DNA from: Oscillospiraceae bacterium
Lineage (GTDB): Bacteria; Bacillota; Clostridia; Oscillospirales; Oscillospiraceae
Length of the DNA stretch: 14,879 bases
Assembly: GCA_031261245.1 (NCBI GenBank)
Contig: JAISKU010000187.1
Location: 1-14,879 of the forward strand
Reading direction: 5' to 3'
The notes under the pieces were generated by a model, which saw only the letters and a list, made by a program, of their open reading frames with translations, made no database searches and was not told the origin of the DNA. Shown one piece after another: positions 1 through 7,881 of the stretch. A program made the translations under genes and the position numbers. The first letter of the stretch is position 1. Each line of letters starts with the position of its first letter.

Positions 1-2591
1 CGCGACACCTGCTGCTGCGCCTGTATGCGCACGGTGAATATCCGCCGCACGACCTCTTCCTTTATCCCCTCTATCATCTGCTCAAACATGTCAAAGCCGT
101 CGTGCTTGTACGCGTCCACCGGATTCTCCTGCCCGTAGGCGCGCAGCCGCACGCTGTCGCGCAGCTCCTCCATCGCGTCGATGTGCTCCATCCAGTATTC
201 GTCCACGACGCGCAGCAGTATCACGCGCTCAAGCTCGCGCATAAGCGGCGTCGCGCTGTCGGGCAGAAGTCCGAGGTGCTTCTCCTTCGCGTTATATACC
301 GCCTCGGCGCGCGCGAGAAGCTTCCTCTCAAGCTCGCCGCGCTCCACGCCGCCCTCCGGCAGCGCGACCTCGCCCTTCGCGAGGAAAACCCCCTCGAACG
401 GCGCGACTATCTCGCGCAGCTCGCCCTCGTCCTCAATATCCTCCGCGCCCTTGACGGCCGCCGAAATCACGTCCGAAATCATCGACATGATGTTCGATTT
501 CAAATCCTCGCCGTCGAGCACCTTCGCCCGCTGCCCGTAAATCAGCGTGCGCTGCGTGTTCATCACGTCGTCGTACTCCAGCACGCTCTTGCGCGACTGG
601 AAGTTGCGGCTCTCCACCTTCTTCTGCGCGTTCTCAATCGCGTTCGACAGCATCTTCTGGTCAATCGGCGTGTCCTCGTCGAGCCGTAGTGTGTCCATCA
701 TGCCGATTATCCGCTCGGAGCCGAAAAGCCGCATAATATCGTCCGTCATCGAGATGTAAAAGCGCGTCTCGCCCGCGTCGCCCTGCCGTCCGGCGCGCCC
801 GCGCAGCTGATTGTCGATACGGCGTGACTCGTGCCGCTCCGTGCCGATTATGAAAAGCCCTCCGGCGGCCTTGACGCGCTCCGCCTCCGCGCTCGTGTCG
901 CGGCGGTGGTGCTCCATGCGCTCCGTGAACATCTCCCGCGCCTTGATTATCTCCTCGTCGTCCGTGTCCGCGTGGCTCGTCGCCTCGTTTATAAGCTCGT
1001 CGGACAGCCCCGCCTTTTTGAGATCCCGCTTCGCCAAAAACTCCGCGTTCCCGCCGAGCATTATGTCCGTGCCGCGCCCGGCCATGTTCGTCGCGACCGT
1101 CACGGCGCCGAACGTGCCCGCCTGCGCGACGATCTCCGCCTCGCGCTCGTGGTTCTTCGCGTTTAGCACATTCGCCTTTATCCCGCGCTTTTTCAGCAGA
1201 GCGTCGAGGTGCTCGCTCTTCTCAATCGACACCGTGCCGACGAGCACGGGCTGCCCAGTCTTGGAGCACTCCTCAATCTGCGCGATAATCGCCCTGTACT
1301 TCCCGTCCTCGGACTTGTACACCACGTCGGAATTATCTATCCGTATAAGCGGCTTGTTCGTCGGAATCTCGATGATGTCGAGCTTGTATATCGCCCCGAA
1401 CTCCTCCGCCTCGGTAAGCGCCGTGCCCGTCATGCCCGACAGCTTCGCGTAAAGCCTGAAATAATTCTGAAACGTGATGGTCGCGAGCGTTTTCGTCTCG
1501 TGCGCGACCTCGACGCGCTCCTTGGCCTCTATCGCCTGGTGCAGCCCCTCGGAGTACCGCCGCCCGAGCATCAGCCGCCCCGTGAACTCATCGACGATTA
1601 TGACCTCGCCGTCCTTCACCACGTAGTCGATGTCGCGCTTCATCACGCCGTGCGCCCGAATCGCCATGTTTATGTGGTGGGAGAGCGTGTTGTTCTCAAG
1701 ATCCGCGAGGTTTTCCAGCCCGAAGTACGCCTCCGCCCTCGCCGTACCGCGCGGGGTAAGCGACGCCGTGCGCGCCTTCTCGTCCACCACGAAATCCGCG
1801 TCCGCGTCCTCGTCCTCCTGCGACTTCTCGTCGAGCGTCGCGAATACCTTCACCTTCAGCCGCTCCACGAACTCGTTCACCTTCGTGTACATGTCCGTGG
1901 ACTCGTCGCCCTGACCCGATATAATCAGCGGCGTGCGCGCCTCGTCGATCAGGATGCTGTCCACCTCATCGACTATCGCGAAATTGTGCCCGCGCTGCAC
2001 CATGTCGCTCTTGTACAGCGCCATGTTGTCGCGCAGGTAGTCAAAACCCATCTCGTTGTTCGTGCCGTAGGTGATATCCGACGCGTACGCCGTCCGCCGC
2101 TCCTCGTTCGACAGCCCGTGGACGATAAGCCCCACCGACACCCCGAGGAACTTGTGCACCTTCCCCATCCACTCGCTGTCGCGCCGCGCGAGGTAGTCGT
2201 TCACCGTCACGATATGCACGCCGTTCCCGGCTAGCGCGTTCAAGTAGCTCGGCATCACGGCGACGAGGGTCTTGCCCTCGCCCGTTTTCATCTCCGCAAT
2301 CCGCCCTTGGTGCAGCACGACGCCGCCGATCAGCTGCACGCGGAACGGCCGCATACCGAGCACGCGGTCGCACGCCTCGCGCGACACCGCGAACGCCTCC
2401 GGCAGAATGTCGTCGAGCGTCTCGCCCCGCGCGAGTCTTTTTTTGAACTCGTCCGTCTTTGCGCGCAAATACTCGTCGGACGCCGCGCGCAGCTCGTCCT
2501 CATACGCCTCTATTTTCACGATAATCGGCTCGAGCGCGCGCAGCTCCTTCTCGCTGTGACTGCCGAAAACCCTCGATAAAACTTTTAACAT
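1..2591 (-). CDS. secA: Preprotein translocase ATPase SecA (3' end beyond window)
   Basis: SecA is the cytoplasmic motor ATPase that drives unfolded preproteins through SecYEG. The reading frame was translated from the complement of 2591 down to the window edge: 863 codons plus two bases with no internal stop. Visible motifs are Walker A MKTGEGKT (residues 101-108), the DEAD-like Walker B VDEVDS (207-212) followed by ILIDEARTPLIISG, and, further on, GMTGT, NMAGRGTDIMLGG and the motif VI region QLRGRAGRQGD. The last visible part is the helical scaffold/wing sequence near DGFDMFEQMIEGIKEE. SecA proteins are usually about 840-950 residues, so only the tail is missing, which is where a C-terminal zinc-binding motif would lie. 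The ATG at 2591 is preceded by AAAGG at a spacing of 9 and gives the normal SecA N-terminus (MLKVLSRVFG). It has its own promoter, separated from the upstream gene by a terminator. Identification is very secure; the C-terminus is unseen. Confidence 0.97.
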   Translation of the reverse strand, partial: MLKVLSRVFGSHSEKELRALEPIIVKIEAYEDELRAASDEYLRAKTDEFKKRLARGETLDDILPEAFAVSREACDRVLGMRPFRVQLIGGVVLHQGRIAEMKTGEGKTLVAVMPSYLNALAGNGVHIVTVNDYLARRDSEWMGKVHKFLGVSVGLIVHGLSNEERRTAYASDITYGTNNEMGFDYLRDNMALYKSDMVQRGHNFAIVDEVDSILIDEARTPLIISGQGDESTDMYTKVNEFVERLKVKVFATLDEKSQEDEDADADFVVDEKARTASLTPRGTARAEAYFGLENLADLENNTLSHHINMAIRAHGVMKRDIDYVVKDGEVIIVDEFTGRLMLGRRYSEGLHQAIEAKERVEVAHETKTLATITFQNYFRLYAKLSGMTGTALTEAEEFGAIYKLDIIEIPTNKPLIRIDNSDVVYKSEDGKYRAIIAQIEECSKTGQPVLVGTVSIEKSEHLDALLKKRGIKANVLNAKNHEREAEIVAQAGTFGAVTVATNMAGRGTDIMLGGNAEFLAKRDLKKAGLSDELINEATSHADTDDEEIIKAREMFTERMEHHRRDTSAEAERVKAAGGLFIIGTERHESRRIDNQLRGRAGRQGDAGETRFYISMTDDIMRLFGSERIIGMMDTLRLDEDTPIDQKMLSNAIENAQKKVESRNFQSRKSVLEYDDVMNTQRTLIYGQRAKVLDGEDLKSNIMSMISDVISAAVKGAEDIEDEGELREIVAPFEGVFLAKGEVALPEGGVERGELERKLLARAEAVYNAKEKHLGLLPDSATPLMRELERVILLRVVDEYWMEHIDAMEELRDSVRLRAYGQENPVDAYKHDGFDMFEQMIEGIKEEVVRRIFTVRIQAQQQVS

Positions 2592-2628
2592 GCACTTTCG
2601 CCTTTCGTCATTGGAAATTAACTCATAT

Positions 2629-2657
2629 ATTATAGCACATATACCCGAATAACAAAA
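2629..2657 (-). promoter_or_regulatory. Extended -10 promoter of secA
   Basis: On the minus strand the sequence reads TGCTATAAT, an extended -10 (TGn plus a perfect TATAAT at 2634-2629), 37 bp upstream of the secA start. At a 16-17 bp spacing the -35 is only TTTGTT or TTTTGT, a poor match to TTGACA, as is common for extended -10 promoters. The surrounding 90 bp are AT-rich, in contrast to the genes. The start point is inferred from the sequence only. Confidence 0.55.
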
Positions 2658-2670
2658 GCAAATTTATTAT

Positions 2671-2705
2671 TAAAAAAAGGAGCGGCGGCCTCCCGGCCGC
2701 CGCTC
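2671..2705 (-). terminator. Rho-independent terminator of the glycyl radical enzyme gene
   Basis: A perfect 11-bp inverted repeat GAGCGGCGGCC / GGCCGCCGCTC (2680-2690 and 2695-2705) encloses a 4-nt loop. Read on the minus strand, the hairpin is followed by a run of seven T. It lies 24 bp after the stop of the glycyl radical enzyme gene and before the secA promoter, so it separates the two transcripts. In the plus direction it has an A-tract before it but no T-tract after it, so it is directional. Confidence 0.92.
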
Positions 2706-2729
2706 GCGCGTTTTGTCGCTATTTTGTCA

Positions 2730-5174
2730 TTATATCGACAGCTCCGTCCTCTTTATGAGGTCGTTCTGCCCGTCCGGGTGAAGCTCCACGAAGTACGCGG
2801 AGAAGCCCGCGACGCGAACCACAAGATCCTTGTACTTGTCGGGGTTCGCCTTCGCGTCCTTTAGCGTATCGGCCGACACGACGTTTATCTGAAGCTCCAT
2901 GCCGCCCATCGAGAAGTACGTCTGAATAAGCTGCGACAGCTTCGTCACGCCGTCGGCGCCGTTCATCGCGTTCGGGTGGAATTTCAGGTTCATCAGCGTC
3001 CCGTTCGGGAACTCGTCCTGCTTTATCGCCGCCACGGAGGAGATTACGGCCGTCGGCCCGTTCTTGTCATAGCCCTGCGGCGCCGCGATTCCGTCGGCGA
3101 GAGGGTCGCCCGCGTGCCGCCCGTCGGGCGTCGCCTTCGTCACGTAGCCGAACATCACGTTCGTCGTGACGGGGTACAGCCCCGCCGAGTACCTCCCGCG
3201 CGGCCCCGTAAGCTTGTTCACCGACTCCGCGAAGCAGTGCGCCGCGTACGTCACGAACTTGTCGCACTCCGGATATCCGTTTCCGTAGTGCTTGCACTCG
3301 TTCATGATGTACCCATGCATCTCCTCATAGCCCTCCCAGTTGGCCATGAGCGCGTCGTACAGCTCGCGCGTCGTGTACTTCTTCTGCTCAAAGCAAAGCT
3401 GGTTGATTATATTCAGCGAATCGGCCACGTTTCCGATGCCGACGCCGGAGTTGCCGGTGGAGTTGTACTTCGCGCCGCCCCACATGACGTCCATGCCCTT
3501 CTCCATGCACCCCTCCATCGTCGCGGAGACGAGCGGATTCGGTATCACCTCGCGGGCGATGTACTCAAAAGAGTTGATGTTCATGATGTGCCACCGCACG
3601 AAGATGTCCAGCTGCTTCTGGAACGCGTCGAGCACCTGCTGCATGTCCGTCATCTCGTACAGATAGCCCGTCTCCGCGCCCACGCGCGGGTTCGGCGTGC
3701 CGACCGGCGCCGCCATGAACGAGTTTAGCATCGGCACGGGCGTGTACCCGTCGTTGATCGCCAGCAGCAGCGCGTTCGCGAGGTTCATGTAGCTCTCCGT
3801 GCCCGTTCCGCCGCACGCCGGCCACTCGTTGCCGCAGCCCGCGGGCTCGACGCAGCCTATCATCGTGCCAAGACGCGCGTCCTCGAGCGATAAGCCGCGC
3901 GACATGAGCGCCGGAATGATTATATCCTGGTTTTCATACGTCGGCACGCCGCCGCAGCGCTTCGTCGTCTCAATCGCAGCCTCCCAGAGCGCCGCCGGCG
4001 TCTTGGAGTGTATCAGCAGCGCCTGCGGGGGGTCGTGCAGCACGAGCCTCCCGACGGATTGCAGCATGAAGAACGTCGCCGCGTTTGACGCGTCGTTGCC
4101 GTCCTTGTCCACGCCGCCCATCGTCATAAGCTGCCCGGACGTGTAGCCCGGATTGCTCTGCGTCGCGCCGTAGCTCCACGGCTTGTTCATCTCCGCGACC
4201 TTCAGGTAGAACAGGTCGAGTATCTCCTGCGCCGCCTCGTCGGTGAGCGTCCCGTTCTCCAGATCCCTCTCGAGGTAATCCCCGAGGTATCTGTCCACGC
4301 GCCCGAAGCTCATGCCGTGCATGTTCGCGTCGAGACAGAGCGCCGTCTGGTACATGAACAGGCACTGCACCGCCTCGTGGAAGTTGCGCGCGGGCTTCTC
4401 AACAGTCCAGTTGAGCGCCTCGACCATTCTCCCGAGCTCCGCCTTGCGCGCCGGATTCTTCTCCGCGTTGAACTTCTCCTCCGCGAGCGCCGCGTAGCGC
4501 TTCGTGAGGATTATTATACCGTCGCAGACTATCGAGACCGCGCGGTAGAAGTTGTACTGGTCAATGCTCTTGCCCGGAAGCGCGTTGGCGATAAGCTCCT
4601 CGCGCTTCGCCTCGGCCTCGGCCTTTATCGCGGCGAAGCCCTTGCGTATCGCGGTGTTGTAGCCGGTCGCGAAGTGTCCGACGGGCGACGCCGTCTGCCC
4701 GACGGCGGAGAACATCGTGACGCCGTTGCCCGCGACGGGGAAATACTCGTCAACTATCTGCGCGTCGGTTTTCGCGGACATGCACTCCTTGAGCCAGAAG
4801 TCCACGGTGTTCAGCACGTACTCGCGGTCCTCCTCGGCGATGATGTACGGGTCGATCTCGCGCGTGGAGATGTAGCGGTTCTCAAGCTCCTCCTTGAGCC
4901 AGTCCACGGAGTTCTCGGGATACAGCGCCGCCGCGCGGTATTTGCCCGACTGCGCGCCGACGATTACCTCGTCCTCGTCAATGCGCACCGGTATGTGCTC
5001 ACAGATGTTCTTGAAGTTCTTCGCGCGCTTGAGAATACCGGACATCTCCGGATGCTCCTGATAGAACTCCGTAATCAGCTTGTATCGTGCGATACAGATT
5101 TCCGGCAGTGTGGAGCGGTACTTCTCCCGCATTTTTACGACGCGCTCCGTAATCGGCTTTAAGACATACGCCAT
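2730..5174 (-). CDS. Glycyl radical enzyme, GCVE (eliminase/decarboxylase-like) type, substrate unknown
   Basis: An 814-residue PFL-like glycyl radical enzyme. These enzymes carry a stable backbone glycyl radical, installed by a radical-SAM activase, that generates a catalytic cysteine thiyl radical in anaerobic cells. Visible: the C-terminal glycyl loop VVRVAGFSAYF with the radical Gly at 790; the active-site loop MIGCVEP with Cys441 and Glu443, the Cys-x-Glu pair typical of dehydratases, lyases and decarboxylases rather than of pyruvate formate-lyase (Cys-Cys); His167 in a PVGHFATGY segment where glycerol dehydratase-type enzymes carry a conserved His; and the family segments GGAKYN (566-571) and ATPDGRHAGDPLADG. 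After Cys441 come two more cysteines (447 and 454) in a loop, GCGNEWPACGG, that I do not match to choline lyase, HypD, isethionate lyase or 4-hydroxyphenylacetate decarboxylase from memory. Length fits the 790-850 class. AGGAGGAAA lies 7 nt before the ATG. It is transcribed alone, and no activase gene is in the window. The family call is secure; the reaction cannot be assigned. Confidence 0.93.
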   Translation of the reverse strand: MAYVLKPITERVVKMREKYRSTLPEICIARYKLITEFYQEHPEMSGILKRAKNFKNICEHIPVRIDEDEVIVGAQSGKYRAAALYPENSVDWLKEELENRYISTREIDPYIIAEEDREYVLNTVDFWLKECMSAKTDAQIVDEYFPVAGNGVTMFSAVGQTASPVGHFATGYNTAIRKGFAAIKAEAEAKREELIANALPGKSIDQYNFYRAVSIVCDGIIILTKRYAALAEEKFNAEKNPARKAELGRMVEALNWTVEKPARNFHEAVQCLFMYQTALCLDANMHGMSFGRVDRYLGDYLERDLENGTLTDEAAQEILDLFYLKVAEMNKPWSYGATQSNPGYTSGQLMTMGGVDKDGNDASNAATFFMLQSVGRLVLHDPPQALLIHSKTPAALWEAAIETTKRCGGVPTYENQDIIIPALMSRGLSLEDARLGTMIGCVEPAGCGNEWPACGGTGTESYMNLANALLLAINDGYTPVPMLNSFMAAPVGTPNPRVGAETGYLYEMTDMQQVLDAFQKQLDIFVRWHIMNINSFEYIAREVIPNPLVSATMEGCMEKGMDVMWGGAKYNSTGNSGVGIGNVADSLNIINQLCFEQKKYTTRELYDALMANWEGYEEMHGYIMNECKHYGNGYPECDKFVTYAAHCFAESVNKLTGPRGRYSAGLYPVTTNVMFGYVTKATPDGRHAGDPLADGIAAPQGYDKNGPTAVISSVAAIKQDEFPNGTLMNLKFHPNAMNGADGVTKLSQLIQTYFSMGGMELQINVVSADTLKDAKANPDKYKDLVVRVAGFSAYFVELHPDGQNDLIKRTELSI

Positions 5175-5221
5175 ATTGATTTCCTCCTATTTTTGATATC
5201 TCTCGCGAGGTTACAGCTTTA

Positions 5222-5257
5222 TGTGTACAGTATAACACAGCCCGCGCGAAAAAGAAA
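5222..5257 (-). promoter_or_regulatory. Possible promoter and operator of the glycyl radical enzyme gene
   Basis: On the minus strand TATACT (5234-5229) could be a -10 element 55 bp upstream of the start codon. The hexamer 17 bp further upstream (TTTCTT) is a poor -35. The -10 sits inside an imperfect inverted repeat TGTGT-N8-ACACA (5222-5239), a plausible binding site for a dimeric regulator, perhaps one sensing redox or the substrate. Both parts are weak predictions. Confidence 0.3.
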
Positions 5258-5365
5258 CGGGTAATCAATGCGTTTTTTGAATGAAGATATACTTTTTTCT
5301 CACTCACCACGCCGCCCGCGCGGGAATACAATGCCGTATCGAAATTAAGTGGGAGGTGTACCGCC

Positions 5366-6235
5366 ATGAAATTCGCGGTAATAGGCGGGGATATGCGGCA
5401 GGTAAAGCTCGCGGAGCTGCTGCTCGCCGACGGACACGGCGTCTCCGCGTTCGCGCTCGACAGAATCCGGCTCACGGACGGGATTCAGGCGTGCCCGACG
5501 GCTCGCGCCGCGGCGGAGGGCGCGGAGTGCGTGATTCTGCCGCTGCCGCTCCAATCGCGGGAGGGGATGCTCTCCGCGCCGCTGTCGGGCGGCTTACATA
5601 CAGTGCGGGAGATACTCTCCGTGATATCCCCGGCGCAGACAGTGCTCGCCGGCCGCGCGGACGACGCTTCGCGTGAGCTTCTCTCGTCGCTCGGCCTCGT
5701 GTTCACGGATTATTTTGAGCGCGAGGAGCTCGCCGTGTCAAACGCCGTCGCCGCGGCGGAGGGCGCGCTCGGCCTCATCATGCAGGAGACGGCCGTCACC
5801 GTCTGGCGCGCCAGAATCCTCGTCGTCGGCTTCGGCCGCATCGGCAAAATCCTCTGCCACCGTCTGCGCGGCCTCGGCGCGCACGTCACGGCGTCCGCGC
5901 GCACCCCGGCCGACGCGGCGTGGATCCGCGCCTACGGCTACACGCCGGAGGAGACGGGCAAACTCGACGGCCGCCTGTCGGGGTACGACGTGATAGTGAA
6001 CACCGTCCCCGCCCGCGTGATGAACGCCCGCCGCCTCGCCGAGGTCGGGGCCGACTGCCTGTGTCTCGACCTCGCCTCAAAGCCCGGCGGGCTGGACTTC
6101 ACCGCCGCCTCAAAGCTCGGCGTGCGCGCGATGTGGGCGCTCAGTCTGCCCGGCGAGGTCGCGCCCGCGACGTCCGGCGCGATAATCCGCGACACCGTTT
6201 ACAATATTTTGACCGAAAAAGGGGTGATGAAATGA
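5366..6235 (+). CDS. dpaA: Dipicolinate synthase subunit A (SpoVFA)
   Basis: DpaA works with DpaB to oxidise dihydrodipicolinate (or its hydroxy precursor) to dipicolinic acid in the mother cell during sporulation. Dipicolinate is then loaded into the spore core with calcium. The 289-residue protein has an N-terminal Rossmann-like start VIGGDMRQ (5-12), the family block DYFEREELAVSNA (115-127), an NAD(P)-binding glycine-rich loop VVGFGRIGK (153-161), NTVPARV (212-218), LDLASKPGG (234-242) and a C-terminal LPGEVAPATSG block (261-271). Length and all blocks fit DpaA. GGGAGG lies 9 nt before the ATG. The gene overlaps dpaB by four bases (ATGA), which implies translational coupling. In Bacillus the pair is followed by asd, dapG and dapA; here it stands alone, before a convergent regulator gene. 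I could not identify a convincing sporulation sigma-factor promoter upstream. Confidence 0.95.
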   Translation: MKFAVIGGDMRQVKLAELLLADGHGVSAFALDRIRLTDGIQACPTARAAAEGAECVILPLPLQSREGMLSAPLSGGLHTVREILSVISPAQTVLAGRADDASRELLSSLGLVFTDYFEREELAVSNAVAAAEGALGLIMQETAVTVWRARILVVGFGRIGKILCHRLRGLGAHVTASARTPADAAWIRAYGYTPEETGKLDGRLSGYDVIVNTVPARVMNARRLAEVGADCLCLDLASKPGGLDFTAASKLGVRAMWALSLPGEVAPATSGAIIRDTVYNILTEKGVMK

Positions 6236-6816
6236 GGGCTTCGCGTGTCGGCTTCGCCCTGTGCGGCTCCTACTGCACCTTTGACCGCGCCCTCGCCGCG
6301 CTGGGGCGCCTGTGCGCGCTGTACGACGACGTGACGCCGCTCATGTCAGAAAACGCGTACTCGACGGACACGCGCTTCGGCGCGGCGTCGGGCTTCATCT
6401 CCCGCGTGGAGGAGCTGTGCGGCAAACCTGTAATCCACGACATCGCCTCCGCGGAGCCGATCGGGCCGCGCGCGCTGCTCGACGTCCTCGTAATCGCGCC
6501 CTGCACGGGCAACACTCTCTCAAAGCTCGCCCACGGCATCACGGACACGTGCGTCACGATGGCGGCGAAGGCCCACCTGCGCAACTCCCGCCCGCTGCTC
6601 CTCGCCGTCTCGACGAACGACGCGCTCTCCGGCTCCGCGCCCGCGCTCGGCGCGCTGCTCGCGCGGAAAAACGTGTACTTCGCGCCGTTCTATCAGGACG
6701 ACCCGGAGGGCAAACCCGCCTCGCTGCTGTCGGATCTGGAGTGTTTGAACGAGGCCGTGGAGGCCGCGCTCGAGGGGCGACAGCTCCAGCCTCTGCTCAC
6801 GTCGCGCCGCGCATAA
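6232..6816 (+). CDS. dpaB: Dipicolinate synthase subunit B (SpoVFB), flavoprotein
   Basis: The flavoprotein-like partner of DpaA in dipicolinate synthesis during spore formation. The protein is 194 residues and starts at the ATG that overlaps the dpaA stop codon. An upstream in-frame start at 5920 exists but would lie deep inside dpaA and is not used. Visible family features are the N-terminal GFALCGSYCTF, a TDTRFG segment, IHDIASAEPIGP, the strongly conserved APCTGNTLSKLAHGITDT block, and KAHLRNSRPLLLAVSTNDAL, followed by a KNVYFAPFYQDDPEGKP segment; all are typical of the flavin-binding DpaB fold. Length matches the usual 190-200 residues. The stop codon runs directly into the A-tract flanking a hairpin shared with the convergent TetR gene. 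Identification is firm. Confidence 0.95.
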   Translation: MRASRVGFALCGSYCTFDRALAALGRLCALYDDVTPLMSENAYSTDTRFGAASGFISRVEELCGKPVIHDIASAEPIGPRALLDVLVIAPCTGNTLSKLAHGITDTCVTMAAKAHLRNSRPLLLAVSTNDALSGSAPALGALLARKNVYFAPFYQDDPEGKPASLLSDLECLNEAVEAALEGRQLQPLLTSRRA

Positions 6817-6840
6817 AAAAAGGGCGCTTTACAGCGCCCT
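6815..6840 (-). terminator. Rho-independent terminator of the TetR operon, overlapping its stop codon
   Basis: An 8-bp perfect hairpin AGGGCGCT / AGCGCCCT (6821-6828 and 6833-6840) has a 4-nt loop. Read on the minus strand it is followed by a run of T (6820-6814), the usual terminator layout. The upstream arm includes the last bases of the TetR gene, whose TAG stop occupies 6841-6839. In the plus direction no T-run follows the stem, so any effect on dpaB readthrough would be weak. The intergenic gap between the convergent genes is only 22 bp. Confidence 0.82.
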
Positions 6841-7510
6841 AAAAACTCAGCATACGCAGCAGATGCGCGCGGTACCGCTTCAAAAGCTCGCGCGGGTCAT
6901 ACGATACCTCCCGCCCCATAAGCATCTGCGTAAAGGCGTTCACCTGTTGCAGTACACAGTACAAAAACGCGGTCGAGACCGCCCTCGTGTCAAATTCCGG
7001 CGCGAAGCCGAGCCTCACGCAGCGGTCAAAGCCCGCCGAGAGCACGTCTATCGCGTATTCCACAAACGTCTCGCGGAACACGCGCCACGCCTCCTCGTCG
7101 CGGAACTGCTCGCTCTGAATCAGGCTGAACGCGAAGCATGTGAAGCTGTTGCTCATCTTCTCCGGCTCGCAGAAGATGATCTCCAGCACCTCCTCAAGGC
7201 TTCCCGCGCTCTCAAGGCTCTTCGCCAGCTTGTCGTGGTAGAGTCTGTACAGCTTCTCCGTGTGCGCGACCACGGCGCGCCAGATGGCCTCCTTGCTCGG
7301 GAAATGGTTGTACAGGGAGGCCGACTGAATCCCGATCTCCGCCGCGATGTCCTTCATCGACACGTCGGCATAGCCGCGCATCGCGAAAAGCACGGTCGAA
7401 TACACGAGGATATCCTCCTTCGTGCCCCTTTTATCCGACAGATAGGGTATGCTGTAATCCGTGCCGAAAATCCTGAACACCGAAAATCCGGACGTCTCGA
7501 TGTTACCCAT
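6839..7510 (-). CDS. TetR-family transcriptional regulator
   Basis: A 223-residue DNA-binding repressor-type protein. The helix-turn-helix domain is clear: TKEDILVYSTVLFAMRGY (30-47), then SMKDIAAEIG (51-60) and the recognition helix region SASLYNHFPSKEAIW (63-77), which matches the TetR N-terminal consensus. The remaining 145 residues are the variable ligand-binding and dimerisation half, in which I recognise no specific ligand class. About 29 residues precede the usual start of the domain, somewhat longer than typical. The ATG at 7510 overlaps the upstream gene's stop by 8 bp and has GAGGGTG 8 nt before it, so the start is plausible. It is the second gene of a two-gene operon divergent from the amino-acid transporter operon. 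A palindrome in its own promoter spacer suggests autoregulation and possibly control of the divergent operon. Confidence 0.92.
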   Translation of the reverse strand: MGNIETSGFSVFRIFGTDYSIPYLSDKRGTKEDILVYSTVLFAMRGYADVSMKDIAAEIGIQSASLYNHFPSKEAIWRAVVAHTEKLYRLYHDKLAKSLESAGSLEEVLEIIFCEPEKMSNSFTCFAFSLIQSEQFRDEEAWRVFRETFVEYAIDVLSAGFDRCVRLGFAPEFDTRAVSTAFLYCVLQQVNAFTQMLMGREVSYDPRELLKRYRAHLLRMLSF

Positions 7511-7823
7511 GCCCGCTCACCCTCTCCGCCCGGAACATGTTCACCCTCTCGCGCCTGCGCGCGCGCAGACTCAGCGTGTCCTCAAGCACGTCCGTCAGGT
7601 GCGCCGGGAACACGAAGCCCTTCGCGAGCCTGCGTATCACGCTCTCTACGAAAACCCTGTCGCCGCAGAGCATCTCCGTGCGCTCCTCAATCAAAAATCC
7701 GTCCCCGTACACGGCGACCTTTACGCCGTATTCCTCGTCGGCCGCCGTCAGAGAGTATTCAAGCGTAAAGCCGTCCTCCCCGTCGCGGCACACGTATCCC
7801 CTTGTAATCAGCTGTGCTCTCAT
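7503..7823 (-). CDS. Small conserved-looking protein of unknown function (DUF6514-like)
   Basis: A 106-residue soluble protein encoded first in the TetR operon, with no signal peptide or membrane segment. The N-terminal half is beta-rich (LEYSLTAADEEYGVKVAVYG). The second half has a helical pattern, VESVIRRLAKGFVFPAHLTDVLED, that resembles from memory the small clostridial DUF6514 family; this was not checked by a search. The C-terminal end is basic (LRARRRERVNMFR). The ATG at 7823 is chosen because AGGTG lies 8 nt upstream; an in-frame TTG at 7829 would be too close to that site. Its stop overlaps the TetR start by 8 bp, so the two are likely translated together. A role alongside the regulator is inferred only from this coupling. 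Confidence 0.7.
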   Translation of the reverse strand: MRAQLITRGYVCRDGEDGFTLEYSLTAADEEYGVKVAVYGDGFLIEERTEMLCGDRVFVESVIRRLAKGFVFPAHLTDVLEDTLSLRARRRERVNMFRAERVSGHG

Positions 7824-7881
7824 CTCCAAAACACCTTTCTCTTTGATAAGCTTTTTTCCGGCAAGAAAACTGAATAAACAT

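Noticed and set aside
1209..2234. Long plus-strand open frame opposite secA
   Set aside because: It is antisense to a conserved part of secA, has a low-complexity Arg/Val/Leu/His-rich translation with no family motif, and is explained by high GC reducing stop codons.
5325..5332. AATACAAT upstream of dpaA as a sigma-E/K type -10
   Set aside because: No matching -35 (ATA-type or AC-type) lies at the right distance, so the evidence is too weak for a promoter call.
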